Assembly (NCBI RefSeq): GCF_011043775.1
Contig: NZ_JAAKXY010000005.1
Location: 372,001-436,000 of the forward strand
Source of the DNA: Natronolimnobius sp. AArcel1
GTDB taxonomy: Archaea > Halobacteriota > Halobacteria > Halobacteriales > Natrialbaceae
Direction of reading: 5' to 3'
Length of the DNA stretch: 64,000 bases
The notes under the pieces were generated by a model. That model worked only from the letters and a program-made list of their open reading frames with translations. It did not search any database and had not been told where the DNA came from. The position numbers and the translations under genes were made by a program. This document shows positions 8,866 through 17,658 of the stretch, one piece after another (position 1 is the stretch's first letter; each line of letters starts with the position of its first letter).

Positions 8866-10184
8866 TGGAGTGTTTCAATGATTCTATCGGTTGTTTCGTC
8901 AACATCCCATGACTCGAGGAAGCTCATAAAGACCTCCTCGAGTTCGTTCTTCCTCGACGGTTCGATCCCTGAACCATGCGCAATCGTCGGAGGTTGTGCG
9001 ATTGACGCCTCGAAATCGTGCATCTGGTCTTCGAGAAACGGTGGAAACGCATCAGTAGAGACGTCTGTGCGTGGCGGAATCGCTCCCTTGGGTGGGTTAA
9101 ATCGCTCCTGTGCGTCTGCACTTCCACAATAGCGAAGAAACGCCATGGTCATCTCTGGTGTTGGATTCGGCTCTGGCATGACGAACGCATCAGGGACCAT
9201 GGTATAGACGTCTTCAGTCCCCGGAAATGCGACGTGTCCCCAGTCCGTTTCGTACTCGAGATCGACCGCACTATACTGGCCAGCAGCCCAATCACCCTGA
9301 TGGGTAAACGCTGCCTCACCGTCGATAACCTGTCCGTTTGCCTCTTCCCAGCTTATGGTGCTCGTGTCTGAGCTAAAGTGCTCGCTGTAGCGCTCGAGCA
9401 ACGAGAGCGTATCGGCAATCGCAAACTCGAGTTCGTCAACGTCGCCCTCAAGGAGTGACTGGAACTCGGTTGCGCCAGTTTCTCCGATAAAGAGCGTTTC
9501 CCATAACTGCACCGTTGGCCACGATTCCTGTGTCTGGTGTGCAAAAGGCGTATAACCTGCATCTGCAACAGTCTCGAAGGCCTCAAGCAGTTCCGCTGGG
9601 TCCGCAATCGAATCGGGGTCGACACCGCTGTCCTCGACGACATCGACGTTGTAAAACAGGTTGTTCAACCGGTGGATATTGATCGGTACCGCCACGTAGG
9701 TGCCGTCATCGCGAGCAAGGTCCTGAACGCTCTCGATGTAGGCTGACTCCATATTTCCGGACCAGATCTCGTCGAGATCAGCAAAGACATCAGAGTCAAG
9801 AAATGGCCGAAGCGACTCGCCAGGCCAGATCTGGAACGTACTTGGTGGGTCGTCATCCACTAATCGCGACTGCACTGCCGCGTTCAGTGCTGATCCGGCT
9901 CCACCAGGTGCGGGGTTTTCGGTAATCAGTGACTGCTCGTACGATGTCGACTCGACGAACCCCTCGAGTAAGGCTTGTAGTGCGTCTTCTTCTCCACCTG
10001 CAGTCCACCAGTGGATGAGCTCGAACGGCTCTTCAGTGGATTCCTCTGGCGGCGTCTCTTCGTTGGCCGCATCACGGTCGTTCGTACACCCCGCGAGGCC
10101 AACTGTTGCAAGCCCAGTTGTGGCACCAGCTCGGAGGGCTGTCCGTCGGAAGAACGATAGCTCGGCTGCATTCCCCTTCCCCAT
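8862..10184 (-). CDS. Chemoreceptor-associated sugar-binding lipoprotein (ABC-type solute-binding protein)
   Basis: Extracellular solute-binding protein, family 1, about 440 residues. The N-terminus has a twin arginine (FFRRTALRAG) and a lipobox (VGLAGC), so it should be Tat-exported and lipid-anchored; the ATG at 10184 is preferred over an upstream GTG at 10205. Conserved blocks such as HWWTAGGEE, NPAPGGAG, TFQIWPGE, INIHRLNN and RFNPPKGAIPPRTD are shared along the whole length with the importer-linked protein at 14281-15594, so the two are paralogues. This copy lies in a two-gene operon with a chemoreceptor (ATGA overlap) and has no permease or ATPase beside it, which argues for a role in sensing rather than transport. 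Confidence 0.9.
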   Translation of the reverse strand: MGKGNAAELSFFRRTALRAGATTGLATVGLAGCTNDRDAANEETPPEESTEEPFELIHWWTAGGEEDALQALLEGFVESTSYEQSLITENPAPGGAGSALNAAVQSRLVDDDPPSTFQIWPGESLRPFLDSDVFADLDEIWSGNMESAYIESVQDLARDDGTYVAVPINIHRLNNLFYNVDVVEDSGVDPDSIADPAELLEAFETVADAGYTPFAHQTQESWPTVQLWETLFIGETGATEFQSLLEGDVDELEFAIADTLSLLERYSEHFSSDTSTISWEEANGQVIDGEAAFTHQGDWAAGQYSAVDLEYETDWGHVAFPGTEDVYTMVPDAFVMPEPNPTPEMTMAFLRYCGSADAQERFNPPKGAIPPRTDVSTDAFPPFLEDQMHDFEASIAQPPTIAHGSGIEPSRKNELEEVFMSFLESWDVDETTDRIIETLQ

Positions 10185-10673
10185 AGCTTCAGATATGGAT
10201 AACACGCAGAACTCGCCCGTTCTTCAGTCTTTCTACTCTCGAGTTGATGGGATTCGAGGAGAAGATGTGTTTTATGAAACTAATATATAATTTATAATCC
10301 CATACTAGTCAAGTTAGAGATCTGCAATGAACGTAGATTAGTGGCAGCAATTTTGGTGTAGAAATGTTGCATCTTGATTATTGTGTAGAATATCGACTTT
10401 TATGTGACTTTTAATGTAATTTTCCACATAGCATTTCAAAATATGGGCCAAAGAAGAATTATTAGATTGGGGTAGAACTATACGAAATATACTCTTATTA
10501 GCTTACAATTAAATTTGCTATAGTTTATTTCGTTATCGAGTACTATTTCGGTACGGTTGCCGTTGGAGACAAAGGTTTATACGCAAACCAAAGAGTAAGA
10601 CAACTCATGAACGTATTACCACCAGATGACAGCTGGCCACGACAACAGCACCGACATACTCGAGGATACGACC
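10185..10673. promoter_or_regulatory. AT-rich divergent promoter region
   Basis: About 490 bases between the minus-strand binding-protein/transducer operon and a plus-strand small gene. It includes AACTAATATATAATTTATAA (10279-10298), a likely TATA region for the minus-strand operon, and TTTATACG near 10577, a likely TATA box for the plus-strand gene. The composition is far more AT-rich than the coding sequence. Confidence 0.5.
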
Positions 10674-11039
10674 ATGTCTGAGGAACCACCAAGCGACGAC
10701 ACGGCACAAGACGAGACCGAACACATTGAAAACGTCCTTGAGAACGCCCGTCACGACGACGCCGACACTGACATCTCGTATGACCTCGACGATCTGGGCA
10801 ACGTGAAAGAAGATTGGGAAGGGATGACGATTTACCTTCCAGAAGACCTGCACAACGCACTCAATTTAGCCTATCGCGAGTTAAGCCTTGAAACGGCTCG
10901 AACGACCGAGTACGATCTCCAGAAACTCCAAGATTTCTACCCACTACTCGTCGCCGTTGGCCTCAATAATCTCGATCAGTCCGATACCGACGATTTGCTC
11001 TCAATGCTCGAGTATCTGCAGGCGGAATACGGCGAGTGA
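10674..11039 (+). CDS. Small acidic haloarchaeal protein of unknown function
   Basis: 121 residues from the ATG at 10674 (MSEEPPSDDTAQDE); an ATG at 10626 would add sixteen residues. The N-terminal half is a very acidic disordered tail. The C-terminal half is folded and helical: WEGMTIYLPEDLHNALNLAY looks like the beta strand plus helix opening of a ribbon-helix-helix protein, followed by ELSLETARTTEYDLQKLQDF and DTDDLLSMLEYLQAEYGE. Similar small proteins accompany ParA-type genes in haloarchaea, as far as I recall, but no partition gene is present here. It could be a DNA-binding or adaptor protein; I do not assign a function. A dyad repeat lies in the non-coding stretch just downstream. Confidence 0.7.
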   Translation: MSEEPPSDDTAQDETEHIENVLENARHDDADTDISYDLDDLGNVKEDWEGMTIYLPEDLHNALNLAYRELSLETARTTEYDLQKLQDFYPLLVAVGLNNLDQSDTDDLLSMLEYLQAEYGE

Positions 11040-11156
11040 TTGACACCGTTCGTACTCACAAGTATATTAGTAGAATATAATTTTGGTCCGGCCCTGTCCC
11101 AGCATGCTCTTTCTACTGGCATAGCAGAGGGAGAACTCCGCCGAGACCCCAGATTG

Positions 11157-11172
11157 GCATTACGAGTATTAC
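11157..11172 (+). repeat. Dyad repeat copy 1 (GTAnTACnnGTAnTAC type)
   Basis: GCATTACGAGTATTAC. Differs from the perfect dyad consensus at one position (C for T at base 2). Candidate operator, about 520 bases before the transducer gene. Confidence 0.6.
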
Positions 11173-11428
11173 CTCTCAAAATTAGGGTCAGAGCTGTATT
11201 CTTGCCTCACACGCGGTTTATTCGCCCTACACACCGAAAGTAGCACAGCTCGGATTAGTGCGACTCGAGACCAATGGTCGTGAGAAAGTGACTACTGTAC
11301 TGGCACTGTCGATTACAGGCATACCAGTGTAAATTCTGGCCGATCAACTTGCCGATCAGCCACCACACCGATGCTATTCGGCCGCCTCAGCGGGTAGGAA
11401 GAAGAATTTTCCGGAAAACGATTGTGTA

Positions 11429-11444
11429 GTATTACTCGTAATGC
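11429..11444 (-). repeat. Dyad repeat copy 2 (inverted)
   Basis: GTATTACTCGTAATGC on the plus strand; its reverse complement is GCATTACGAGTAATAC, nearly the same as copy 1. The centre lies 34 bases from that of copy 3. Confidence 0.6.
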
Positions 11445-11462
11445 TTATTTTCTCCCAAAGTG

Positions 11463-11478
11463 GTATTACGAGTATTAC
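11463..11478 (+). repeat. Dyad repeat copy 3
   Basis: GTATTACGAGTATTAC. Matches GTAnTACnnGTAnTAC exactly: both halves are themselves GTAnTAC, so the whole site has twofold symmetry with two free central bases, as expected for a dimeric repressor or activator. Confidence 0.6.
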
Positions 11479-11689
11479 TACCCGTGTAAGGCTGGTCGAT
11501 GGATCAGCCCCTGGCTACATTTTATCGAATCTAAAAACCAGGAAATAATACTGTAATATTGTTTCAGGGCCTGACGAGAGCGTATAGTAGCTTATAGAAT
11601 CTTTCAGAAGAGTAGCTGGTGGCAATTCCGAGAGTGGAAGTGACATACCGGCCACAATCTCTTTCAGCACGTACACATATCACTCGCTA

Positions 11690-14146
11690 ATGTCGTTGTT
11701 TGTGACGCGACTCGTTCCACAGGTTATCCGCCGGAGCTACGTCGCCAAGGTGGGTGTCATTATTGGTATCGTCTTACTCCTGACCGTCAGTGCGGCCGGT
11801 TTCTTCTACCTCGATATCACGGGAGAAATCAACGCAGACGCACGTGGGGATATGGAAGCAATGGCTGGCTACGAGGCAACTATTCTCACAGACTGGCTTG
11901 AGGCGAACGAACGCGCCGTCGAACGACTCGCCGAAAGCGATGCACTGACCGACTCTTCCGACTGGGTCATACAGGCAGCGTTGCTCAACGAATACGATCG
12001 AAGCGCCGACGCTGAGCGCCCGCTCGAGGACGTCCACTACGTCGACCTCGAGACGAACGAAATCGAACACAGTACGTCCGATGCGGAAATCGGGACAGAC
12101 GTCTCGGCGCTTGATCTCGAGTTTTATGTCGAAGACGAGCGTATCAATTACGACGAACTGGGGGACAGTGATGTCGATGCGGCCCACACGCGTACGTTCG
12201 AATGGGATGAAACGGACGTAATCGGATTCGGCAGTCACGTTGATGATGGCGATGATGGGGCGTTCGTCTTCCTGACTGTGCGTGCAACCGATGTTGCAGC
12301 GGCTTTTGACGAACCGATTGCGGGGACGGAAACGATGGTCATAGACGGAACTGACCAGACAGTGATGGCTGCTGAGGAATCGACAGCCGTCGGGACTGAG
12401 TACCGCTCAGCTATTGACTCCTCGCTCCTCGAGCAAGCAAGTACGGACCCACAGACAATTGATGCAGATGAGACGGACGAACTAGTTGCGTACACGCAGC
12501 TGACGGAGTCGGACTGGGCGCTAGTGTCTCATGCCCCACAATCGACCGCGTACGCATTGACGGAGCAAGTTGCACTTTCACTGATCGCACTGATTGTAAT
12601 TCCACTTGCTGGCTTTCTGGTGATTGGTGCCACAGTTGGGCGAGGCACTGCCACCGCACTCGAGCAACTGGCAACTGACGCGAGAGCACTTTCGGCTGGC
12701 GACCTATCAATTAGCGCCACTGACCGCGATCGAATTGACGAAGTCGGCGAGGTACAGGACTCGTTCGATGCGATCCGACAGTATCTCGAGACGGCCGCTG
12801 CACAGGCGACCGCAATTGCGCGTCAGGACTTCGACGCCCCAGTTCTCGAGGAACAGGTACCAGGGACGCTTGGACACTCACTCGAGACGCTGCAGACCGA
12901 TCTCGAGACATCGATTACTGAGTTAGAGTCCTCAAAAGAAGCAGTCGAACGCTCGCGAGAGGAGGCAACGGCGGCGAAAGATGCCGCAGAACAACAGGCT
13001 GAACAGTTACAGCAACAGGCCGGTGTGTTCGCAGACACGTTAGAGCGAGCGGCAAACGGCGACCTAACTCAACGCTTGAATGAAGATGTTGAACAGCCGG
13101 CGATGGTCGAAATTGCGACCGCCTGTAATCAGCTGCTTACGCAACTCGAGTCGACGGTCAATGACGTGACGCGGCTCGCTGAATCGGTCGACCACGTGAG
13201 TGCTGACGTCCGCGCACGTGTCGAACGAATTGAATCAAGTAGCGCGGATGTCGAGCACTCAACCGATGAGATCGCGTCGGTTGCGGCCTCTCAGACCGAC
13301 CTGTTCCAGTCAGTCCATAGCGAAATGAGTGATCTGTCGGCAACGATCGAAGAAATCGCATCAACGACTGACGCGGTTGCAGAGACCTCTACTCAGACCG
13401 CACAGCGTGCTGATGTTGCGAAGACTGCCTCGAACGAAATCCTTGAGGAAATGCAACAACTGGCGACGCAGGTTGATGCGGTGGCAGACGAAATCGAGCA
13501 GCTTGATGACGAGGTGGATCGGATCGACGAGGTAATCGACCTGATCGACGATATCGCTACGCAGACGAACCTGCTTGCGTTGAACGCCTCGATCGAAGCG
13601 GCAGCGGCGGGTGAGGAAGGAGACGGGTTCGCGGTTGTCGCACAGGAGGTAAAAGCCCTCGCCGAAGAGACCGGTGATGCAACCGACGATGTCGAGGCCT
13701 TGCTTGGAACCGTTCGTCGGCGAACGGACGACGTTGTCGCGGATATCTCGAAGATGCAAACGCAGGTTGATCATGGCGTAGACGCGGTCACAGACGGTCT
13801 CGAGGCTGTCGATGATATCGCTGATCGCGTCGCTGATGCAAACGAGAGTGTCCAGTCAATTGATGACGCAACCGATGAGCAAGCCAGAGCAACCCAACGC
13901 GTCGTGACGATGGTTGATGAAGCGACGACGAAAAGTGAGCGGACCGCAGCGGAAACCGAACGTGTCGCGGCCACTGTCACGGAGCAGTCGCAGTCGATTG
14001 TTGAAGTCTCGAGACACGTAGATTCGCTCTCGACAGCGGCCGGTGATCTTCGGGAGTCACTCGAGGCGTTTGAGGGTGGTGTGAGTGATGACGATGCAGC
14101 GAAGACGACCACACTCGAGTTCGTCGGTACTGACGATCAACCGTAA
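11690..14146 (+). CDS. Methyl-accepting chemotaxis transducer (Htr), importer-linked
   Basis: 818-residue chemoreceptor. TM1 at about 20-42, an acidic extracellular Cache-like domain (about 45-285), TM2 (about 295-318), HAMP (about 318-372), a second HAMP-like unit, then a long coiled coil. The hairpin tip is canonical: [20 protein letters not shown] followed by [18 protein letters not shown]. It differs in sequence from the transducer at 6565-8865 but shares the architecture. The binding protein, permeases and ATPase of a sugar importer follow on the same strand, although a strong TATA element at 14239 shows that the importer has its own promoter. The receptor probably reports on the same sugar, through either binding protein (inference). 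Confidence 0.93.
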   Translation: MSLFVTRLVPQVIRRSYVAKVGVIIGIVLLLTVSAAGFFYLDITGEINADARGDMEAMAGYEATILTDWLEANERAVERLAESDALTDSSDWVIQAALLNEYDRSADAERPLEDVHYVDLETNEIEHSTSDAEIGTDVSALDLEFYVEDERINYDELGDSDVDAAHTRTFEWDETDVIGFGSHVDDGDDGAFVFLTVRATDVAAAFDEPIAGTETMVIDGTDQTVMAAEESTAVGTEYRSAIDSSLLEQASTDPQTIDADETDELVAYTQLTESDWALVSHAPQSTAYALTEQVALSLIALIVIPLAGFLVIGATVGRGTATALEQLATDARALSAGDLSISATDRDRIDEVGEVQDSFDAIRQYLETAAAQATAIARQDFDAPVLEEQVPGTLGHSLETLQTDLETSITELESSKEAVERSREEATAAKDAAEQQAEQLQQQAGVFADTLERAANGDLTQRLNEDVEQPAMVEIATACNQLLTQLESTVNDVTRLAESVDHVSADVRARVERIESSSADVEHSTDEIASVAASQTDLFQSVHSEMSDLSATIEEIASTTDAVAETSTQTAQRADVAKTASNEILEEMQQLATQVDAVADEIEQLDDEVDRIDEVIDLIDDIATQTNLLALNASIEAAAAGEEGDGFAVVAQEVKALAEETGDATDDVEALLGTVRRRTDDVVADISKMQTQVDHGVDAVTDGLEAVDDIADRVADANESVQSIDDATDEQARATQRVVTMVDEATTKSERTAAETERVAATVTEQSQSIVEVSRHVDSLSTAAGDLRESLEAFEGGVSDDDAAKTTTLEFVGTDDQP

Positions 14147-14238
14147 CGGAACGAGATGTTCAGCGCATTCGCCGTTATCGCCATCGAAATCGAGTAACAC
14201 CACCGCCTGGCGACATGACTTCTGAGAAAATACATACT

Positions 14239-14248
14239 CTTATATAAT
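14239..14248 (+). promoter_or_regulatory. TATA box of the sugar importer operon
   Basis: CTTATATAAT, 33-42 bases before the ATG of the binding protein at 14281, giving a predicted leader of about 10 bases. Good match to the haloarchaeal TTTATATA consensus. Confidence 0.65.
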
Positions 14249-14280
14249 GGGAGTTTCATAGTAGCAGGTGTTGCGAAGCC

Positions 14281-15594
14281 ATGACAAAAGAGAGTTTACT
14301 ATCCAGACGGCGGTATATCCAGGTCGCTGGTGCAACTGGTGCAGTGGCACTTGCGGGCTGTGCTGAGGATGAAGATCCCGAAGACATGGACGACGATTCG
14401 GGTGCCGACGATACCGGTGGCTCCGATGATGTCGAGGAAGAACTCGAGATCGTTCACTGGTGGACGGCCGGGAGCGAAGAGGAGGCCTTCAATGCGCTCG
14501 TCGAAGGCTTCGAAGCGGAATACGACGAATACGGCGTCGAGGACAATCCCGCTCCCGGTGGTGCAGGAGCAGCAATTGACGCCGAGATTCAAACCCGCGT
14601 GCTCGACGAAGACCCACCAGGAACGTTCCAGATTTGGCCCGGTGAGGCACTGCGTGACTATCTCGACGCAGACGCACTCGAGCCAGTCGACGACTACTGG
14701 GATGACGAGGACGCCTACGTCGACGGTGTGCTCGATGCCGCTGCACCCGATGGAGACCTCGTTATCGCACCGATCAACATTCACCGCCTGAACAACGTCT
14801 TCTACAACACCGAGGTCTTAGACGACGCGGGTGTCGACCCTGATGACCTCGAGAGCCCAGACGACTTGCTCGATGCACTCGAGGCCGTTGACGACGCAGG
14901 CTACGTTGGCCTGGCACAACAGACCCAGGAGCCGTGGGGCGCCCTGCAGTTCTGGGAGATGGTCTTTATCGGCCAGCACGGTGTCGACGCCTACGAGCAA
15001 TTCCTCGAGGGCGAGGCAGCTGATCTCGAGTCCGAGATTGAACAATCGCTGGAACTCGTTGCAGACGTAAGCGAGTATCACAACGAGGACGCGGGGACAG
15101 TTGCATGGGACGAAGCGAACAACGATGTCATCACTGGCGACGCCGCATTCCACCACAACGGCGACTGGGCCGCCGGCGAGTACGAGGGAGCCGACGACTT
15201 CGAGTACGGCGATGACTGGGATCTCATGGTCTTCCCGGGAACCGAGGACGTCTTCACGATGGTTATCGACGGCTTCGTGTACCCAGCGAACAACCCATCG
15301 CCGGAAGCGACGGAGGCGTTCATCAACTACTGTACGACGACCGACGCTCAGGAGCGGTTCAACCCACACAAAGGATCGATCCCGCCACGAACTGATGCGT
15401 CGATGGATGACTTCCCAGCGTTCCTGCAGGATCAGATGGACGATTTCGAATCGTCCGACCAGCAGACGGTCTCAATTTCCCACGGCAGTGGACTGAACCC
15501 TGCCCAAGCCAGCGAAGTCGAGGAGGCGTTCGCTGTCTTTACGGATAACTGGGACGTCGACGAGACCACTCAGGAACTGATCAACGTCTTCTAA
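14281..15594 (+). CDS. Sugar ABC importer solute-binding lipoprotein
   Basis: 437-residue family-1 solute-binding protein. Tat signal with SRRRYIQVAG and lipobox LAGC (Cys about 27), then a Asp/Glu/Gly-rich linker to about residue 58 that tethers the domain to the membrane. Conserved blocks HWWTAGSEEEA, NPAPGGAGAA, TFQIWPGEALRDYL, PINIHRLNNVFYN and RFNPHKGSIPPRTD. Genes for two permeases and an ATPase follow within 2.1 kb, all on the same strand and closely spaced, so this is the importer's binding protein. The closest comparison in the window is the transducer-linked paralogue at 8862-10184. The substrate is probably a sugar such as glucose, as for haloarchaeal TsgA/GlcS-type systems; the exact sugar is not determined. 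Confidence 0.94.
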   Translation: MTKESLLSRRRYIQVAGATGAVALAGCAEDEDPEDMDDDSGADDTGGSDDVEEELEIVHWWTAGSEEEAFNALVEGFEAEYDEYGVEDNPAPGGAGAAIDAEIQTRVLDEDPPGTFQIWPGEALRDYLDADALEPVDDYWDDEDAYVDGVLDAAAPDGDLVIAPINIHRLNNVFYNTEVLDDAGVDPDDLESPDDLLDALEAVDDAGYVGLAQQTQEPWGALQFWEMVFIGQHGVDAYEQFLEGEAADLESEIEQSLELVADVSEYHNEDAGTVAWDEANNDVITGDAAFHHNGDWAAGEYEGADDFEYGDDWDLMVFPGTEDVFTMVIDGFVYPANNPSPEATEAFINYCTTTDAQERFNPHKGSIPPRTDASMDDFPAFLQDQMDDFESSDQQTVSISHGSGLNPAQASEVEEAFAVFTDNWDVDETTQELINVF

Positions 15595-15608
15595 CCCAGT
15601 ACAGTTCC

Positions 15609-16613
15609 ATGGGTTTTGATATTGATCGACTTCGTTCTTGCCTCAGTCGCTCCGACTCCGATAGCGGAGCAGACGGCGACATTCGGACCGACGGTGGGAG
15701 CGAAGCACCGACTGGCGGCGGGACGTTCGCACGATTAAAACACAGCGATGCAGTCCAGGCGCTTCCGTTCTGGCTCCCACCAGCGCTGTTGATGGGCCTG
15801 TTCGTCTACGGTGCGGTCGGGTGGAACCTGCTTATCTCTTTCACTGACTGGAGCGGCCTTCAGCAACCAGAGTATACGGATCTCAACCTCGAGATGTATA
15901 CGCAGATGGTGAGTGATGCATCGTTTATTGCTGCCTTCAGAAATACGATTGTCTTGTTGGTTGTGTTTACGGTCATTTCGCTTGCAGCTGGACTCGTCCT
16001 CGCGATTCTTGTCGATCAAAACATTCGATTCGAGAATACGTTCCGGACGATCTATCTGCTGCCGATGGCCCTCTCGTTCGTCGTGACGGCGATTTTCTGG
16101 TCGTGGATGTACAATCCATCGACCGGGACAATCAACGTCGTGTTGAGCACAATCGGGCTTGACGCCCTCACGATGAACTGGCTCGGTGATACACGAACGA
16201 GGTTAGCCGCGATTATATTCGCGCTCACCTGGCAGTTCAGCGGGTATGCGATGGTTGTCTATCTTGCGGGCCTGCGCGCCATTCCGGACTCACACTACGA
16301 AGCCGCGAAAGTCGACGGTGCGAGTTCGTTCAAAATGTACTGGCGAGTGATCGTCCCCCAACTCAGTGCGGCGACGACATCGGCTGCTGTCGTCCTGATG
16401 GTGTTCGGGCTGAAAGCGTTCGACTTCATCTATGTGATGTTCGGCGACAACCCAGGTCGTTCTGCCGACATCCTCGCTGTGATGATGTTCCGTGTTGCCT
16501 TCTCCCGGTCACAGTGGGCGTACGGCGCTGCCGTCGCAACTGTCCTCTTCCTGATGGCGCTTGCGGTTGTCGCACCGTATCTCTACATGCAGTACAAACG
16601 AGGTGATCTCTGA
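15609..16613 (+). CDS. Sugar ABC importer permease, MalF/UgpA type
   Basis: 334 residues, starting 14 bases after the binding-protein stop. An N-terminal acidic cytoplasmic tail of about 50 residues is followed by six membrane segments. The ATPase-coupling EAA loop is visible as HYEAAKVDGASSFKMYWRVI with the following VPQLSAA. The stop codon overlaps the ATG of a 27-residue ORF (TGATG). It forms the transmembrane channel with the permease at 16697-17599. Confidence 0.94.
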   Translation: MGFDIDRLRSCLSRSDSDSGADGDIRTDGGSEAPTGGGTFARLKHSDAVQALPFWLPPALLMGLFVYGAVGWNLLISFTDWSGLQQPEYTDLNLEMYTQMVSDASFIAAFRNTIVLLVVFTVISLAAGLVLAILVDQNIRFENTFRTIYLLPMALSFVVTAIFWSWMYNPSTGTINVVLSTIGLDALTMNWLGDTRTRLAAIIFALTWQFSGYAMVVYLAGLRAIPDSHYEAAKVDGASSFKMYWRVIVPQLSAATTSAAVVLMVFGLKAFDFIYVMFGDNPGRSADILAVMMFRVAFSRSQWAYGAAVATVLFLMALAVVAPYLYMQYKRGDL

Positions 16614-16696
16614 TGACGGACTCGACGACTATTCCATCTACGGACTCGAGACGAATCGGCCACCCACACCATCGAGAATTAGGAGGTGAACAATAG
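16613..16696 (+). CDS. Tiny coupling ORF, 27 residues
   Basis: The ATG overlaps the stop of the first permease (TGATG) and the TAG stop is directly followed by the ATG of the second permease at 16697. It encodes a short hydrophilic peptide beginning MTDSTTIPSTDSRRIGH with no domain. A Shine-Dalgarno sequence for the next gene lies inside its last codons. The placement suggests that ribosomes are carried across the gap between the permease genes; the peptide itself need not be functional. A similar ORF sits before the ATPase gene. Confidence 0.4.
   Translation: MTDSTTIPSTDSRRIGHPHHRELGGEQ
16681..16689 (+). promoter_or_regulatory. Perfect Shine-Dalgarno site before the second permease
   Basis: AGGAGGTGA, full complement to the archaeal 16S rRNA 3' end, with seven bases between it and the ATG at 16697. 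It is unusually strong for a haloarchaeal gene and fixes the start of the second permease. Confidence 0.7.
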
Positions 16697-17599
16697 ATGG
16701 CAACAGCAGACGACACGGATCAAAGCAGTCTCGCTGCCCATCGAGAAGGGGTAGACGGCCAGCGTGTCGCACTGTATGCTGTCCTCGGCGGCTTGATCCT
16801 GTTCTACCTCTCGCCGCTATGGGCTGGGCTGACGACGGCGTTCAAGACCCAAGCCGGGTTTGTGAGCACATCGCCGATTGTCCCACCAACGCCCGAGTGG
16901 TTCACCGTCGAGGCGTGGGAAATTGCGTTTGCGACGATGCAAGGTGGACTTATCAACAGCGTCATGTTCGTCGTCCCAGCAACGGTACTATCTGCCGTCT
17001 TGGGCAGTCTCGCGGCCTACGGGCTCACGAAGCTCTCCTGGCGCGGCCAGGTCGGGATCCTCGTGATCTTCCTCGCGGCTGTGTTCTTGCCGTACCAATC
17101 CGTGCTGGTCCCGCTTCGGCAGTTCTGGTCGGCCGTCGACCTGGCGGGCTTGCTCGCGTTCGCGCCGTTCCTCGCAGAGCGGGCGGACCTACTCGAGTTG
17201 ACGATCACGCACACGGCCTACGGGATTCCGATCTGTACAATCCTGTTCCGGTCGTACTACAAGACGATGGATGACGACATGATCGAAGCCGCAAAGATCG
17301 ACGGTGCGAGCGCGCTTCGGATCTACCGGCGGATCGTCTTCCCACTGTCGCTGCCGATGTTCGCGGTCGCGTTGATCTACCAGTTCACGCAGGTCTGGAA
17401 CGACCTGCTGTTCGCGCTGGTGTTGATCACATCGCGCTCGAACTACGTCGTCACCCAATCGCTGAACGAATTACAGGGAGCCATGGCCCAAGATTACAAT
17501 CTCCAGATGGCCGGCGCGTTCATCGCTGCGCTCCCAACGATCATCATCTACGTCGTCTTCGGACGGCAGTTCGCGAAAGGTATCACAGGTGCATCATGA
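16697..17599 (+). CDS. Sugar ABC importer permease, MalG type
   Basis: 300 residues with six membrane helices after a 25-residue cytoplasmic tail. The EAA loop is MIEAAKIDGASALRIYRRIV followed by FPLSLPMF, the site that contacts the ATPase. Typical length for MalG-type permeases. The start is fixed by the Shine-Dalgarno site at 16681. The stop (CATCATGA) overlaps the ATG of a 20-residue ORF. It pairs with the permease at 15609. Confidence 0.94.
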   Translation: MATADDTDQSSLAAHREGVDGQRVALYAVLGGLILFYLSPLWAGLTTAFKTQAGFVSTSPIVPPTPEWFTVEAWEIAFATMQGGLINSVMFVVPATVLSAVLGSLAAYGLTKLSWRGQVGILVIFLAAVFLPYQSVLVPLRQFWSAVDLAGLLAFAPFLAERADLLELTITHTAYGIPICTILFRSYYKTMDDDMIEAAKIDGASALRIYRRIVFPLSLPMFAVALIYQFTQVWNDLLFALVLITSRSNYVVTQSLNELQGAMAQDYNLQMAGAFIAALPTIIIYVVFGRQFAKGITGAS

Positions 17600-17658
17600 G
17601 CCAAATCCAACTGACTCATCGACACGAACTCACTCACAGAGGGTATACACATGGCTGA
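17596..17658 (+). CDS. Tiny coupling ORF, 20 residues
   Basis: Starts inside the stop of the second permease (ATGA) and ends in TGA at 17656-17658, overlapping the first codons of the ATPase gene (ATG at 17651) in another frame. The peptide [20 protein letters not shown] has no recognisable domain. As with the ORF at 16613, its only obvious property is that it links the stop of one importer gene to the start of the next. Confidence 0.35.
   Translation: MSQIQLTHRHELTHRGYTHG

Larger units (their letters stand above)
11040..11689. other. 650-base intergenic region upstream of the second transducer
   Basis: No plausible gene on either strand. It contains three copies of a 16-base dyad (listed separately) and an AT-rich stretch with AATAATACTGTAATATTG near 11544-11561, which may be a degenerate further copy or part of a promoter. 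It precedes the transducer and sugar importer genes. Confidence 0.55.

Noticed and set aside
11156-11480. Dyad repeats as a TrmB-type site (TACT-N7/8-AGTA)
   Set aside because: The GTAnTAC halves and their spacing do not fit that consensus.
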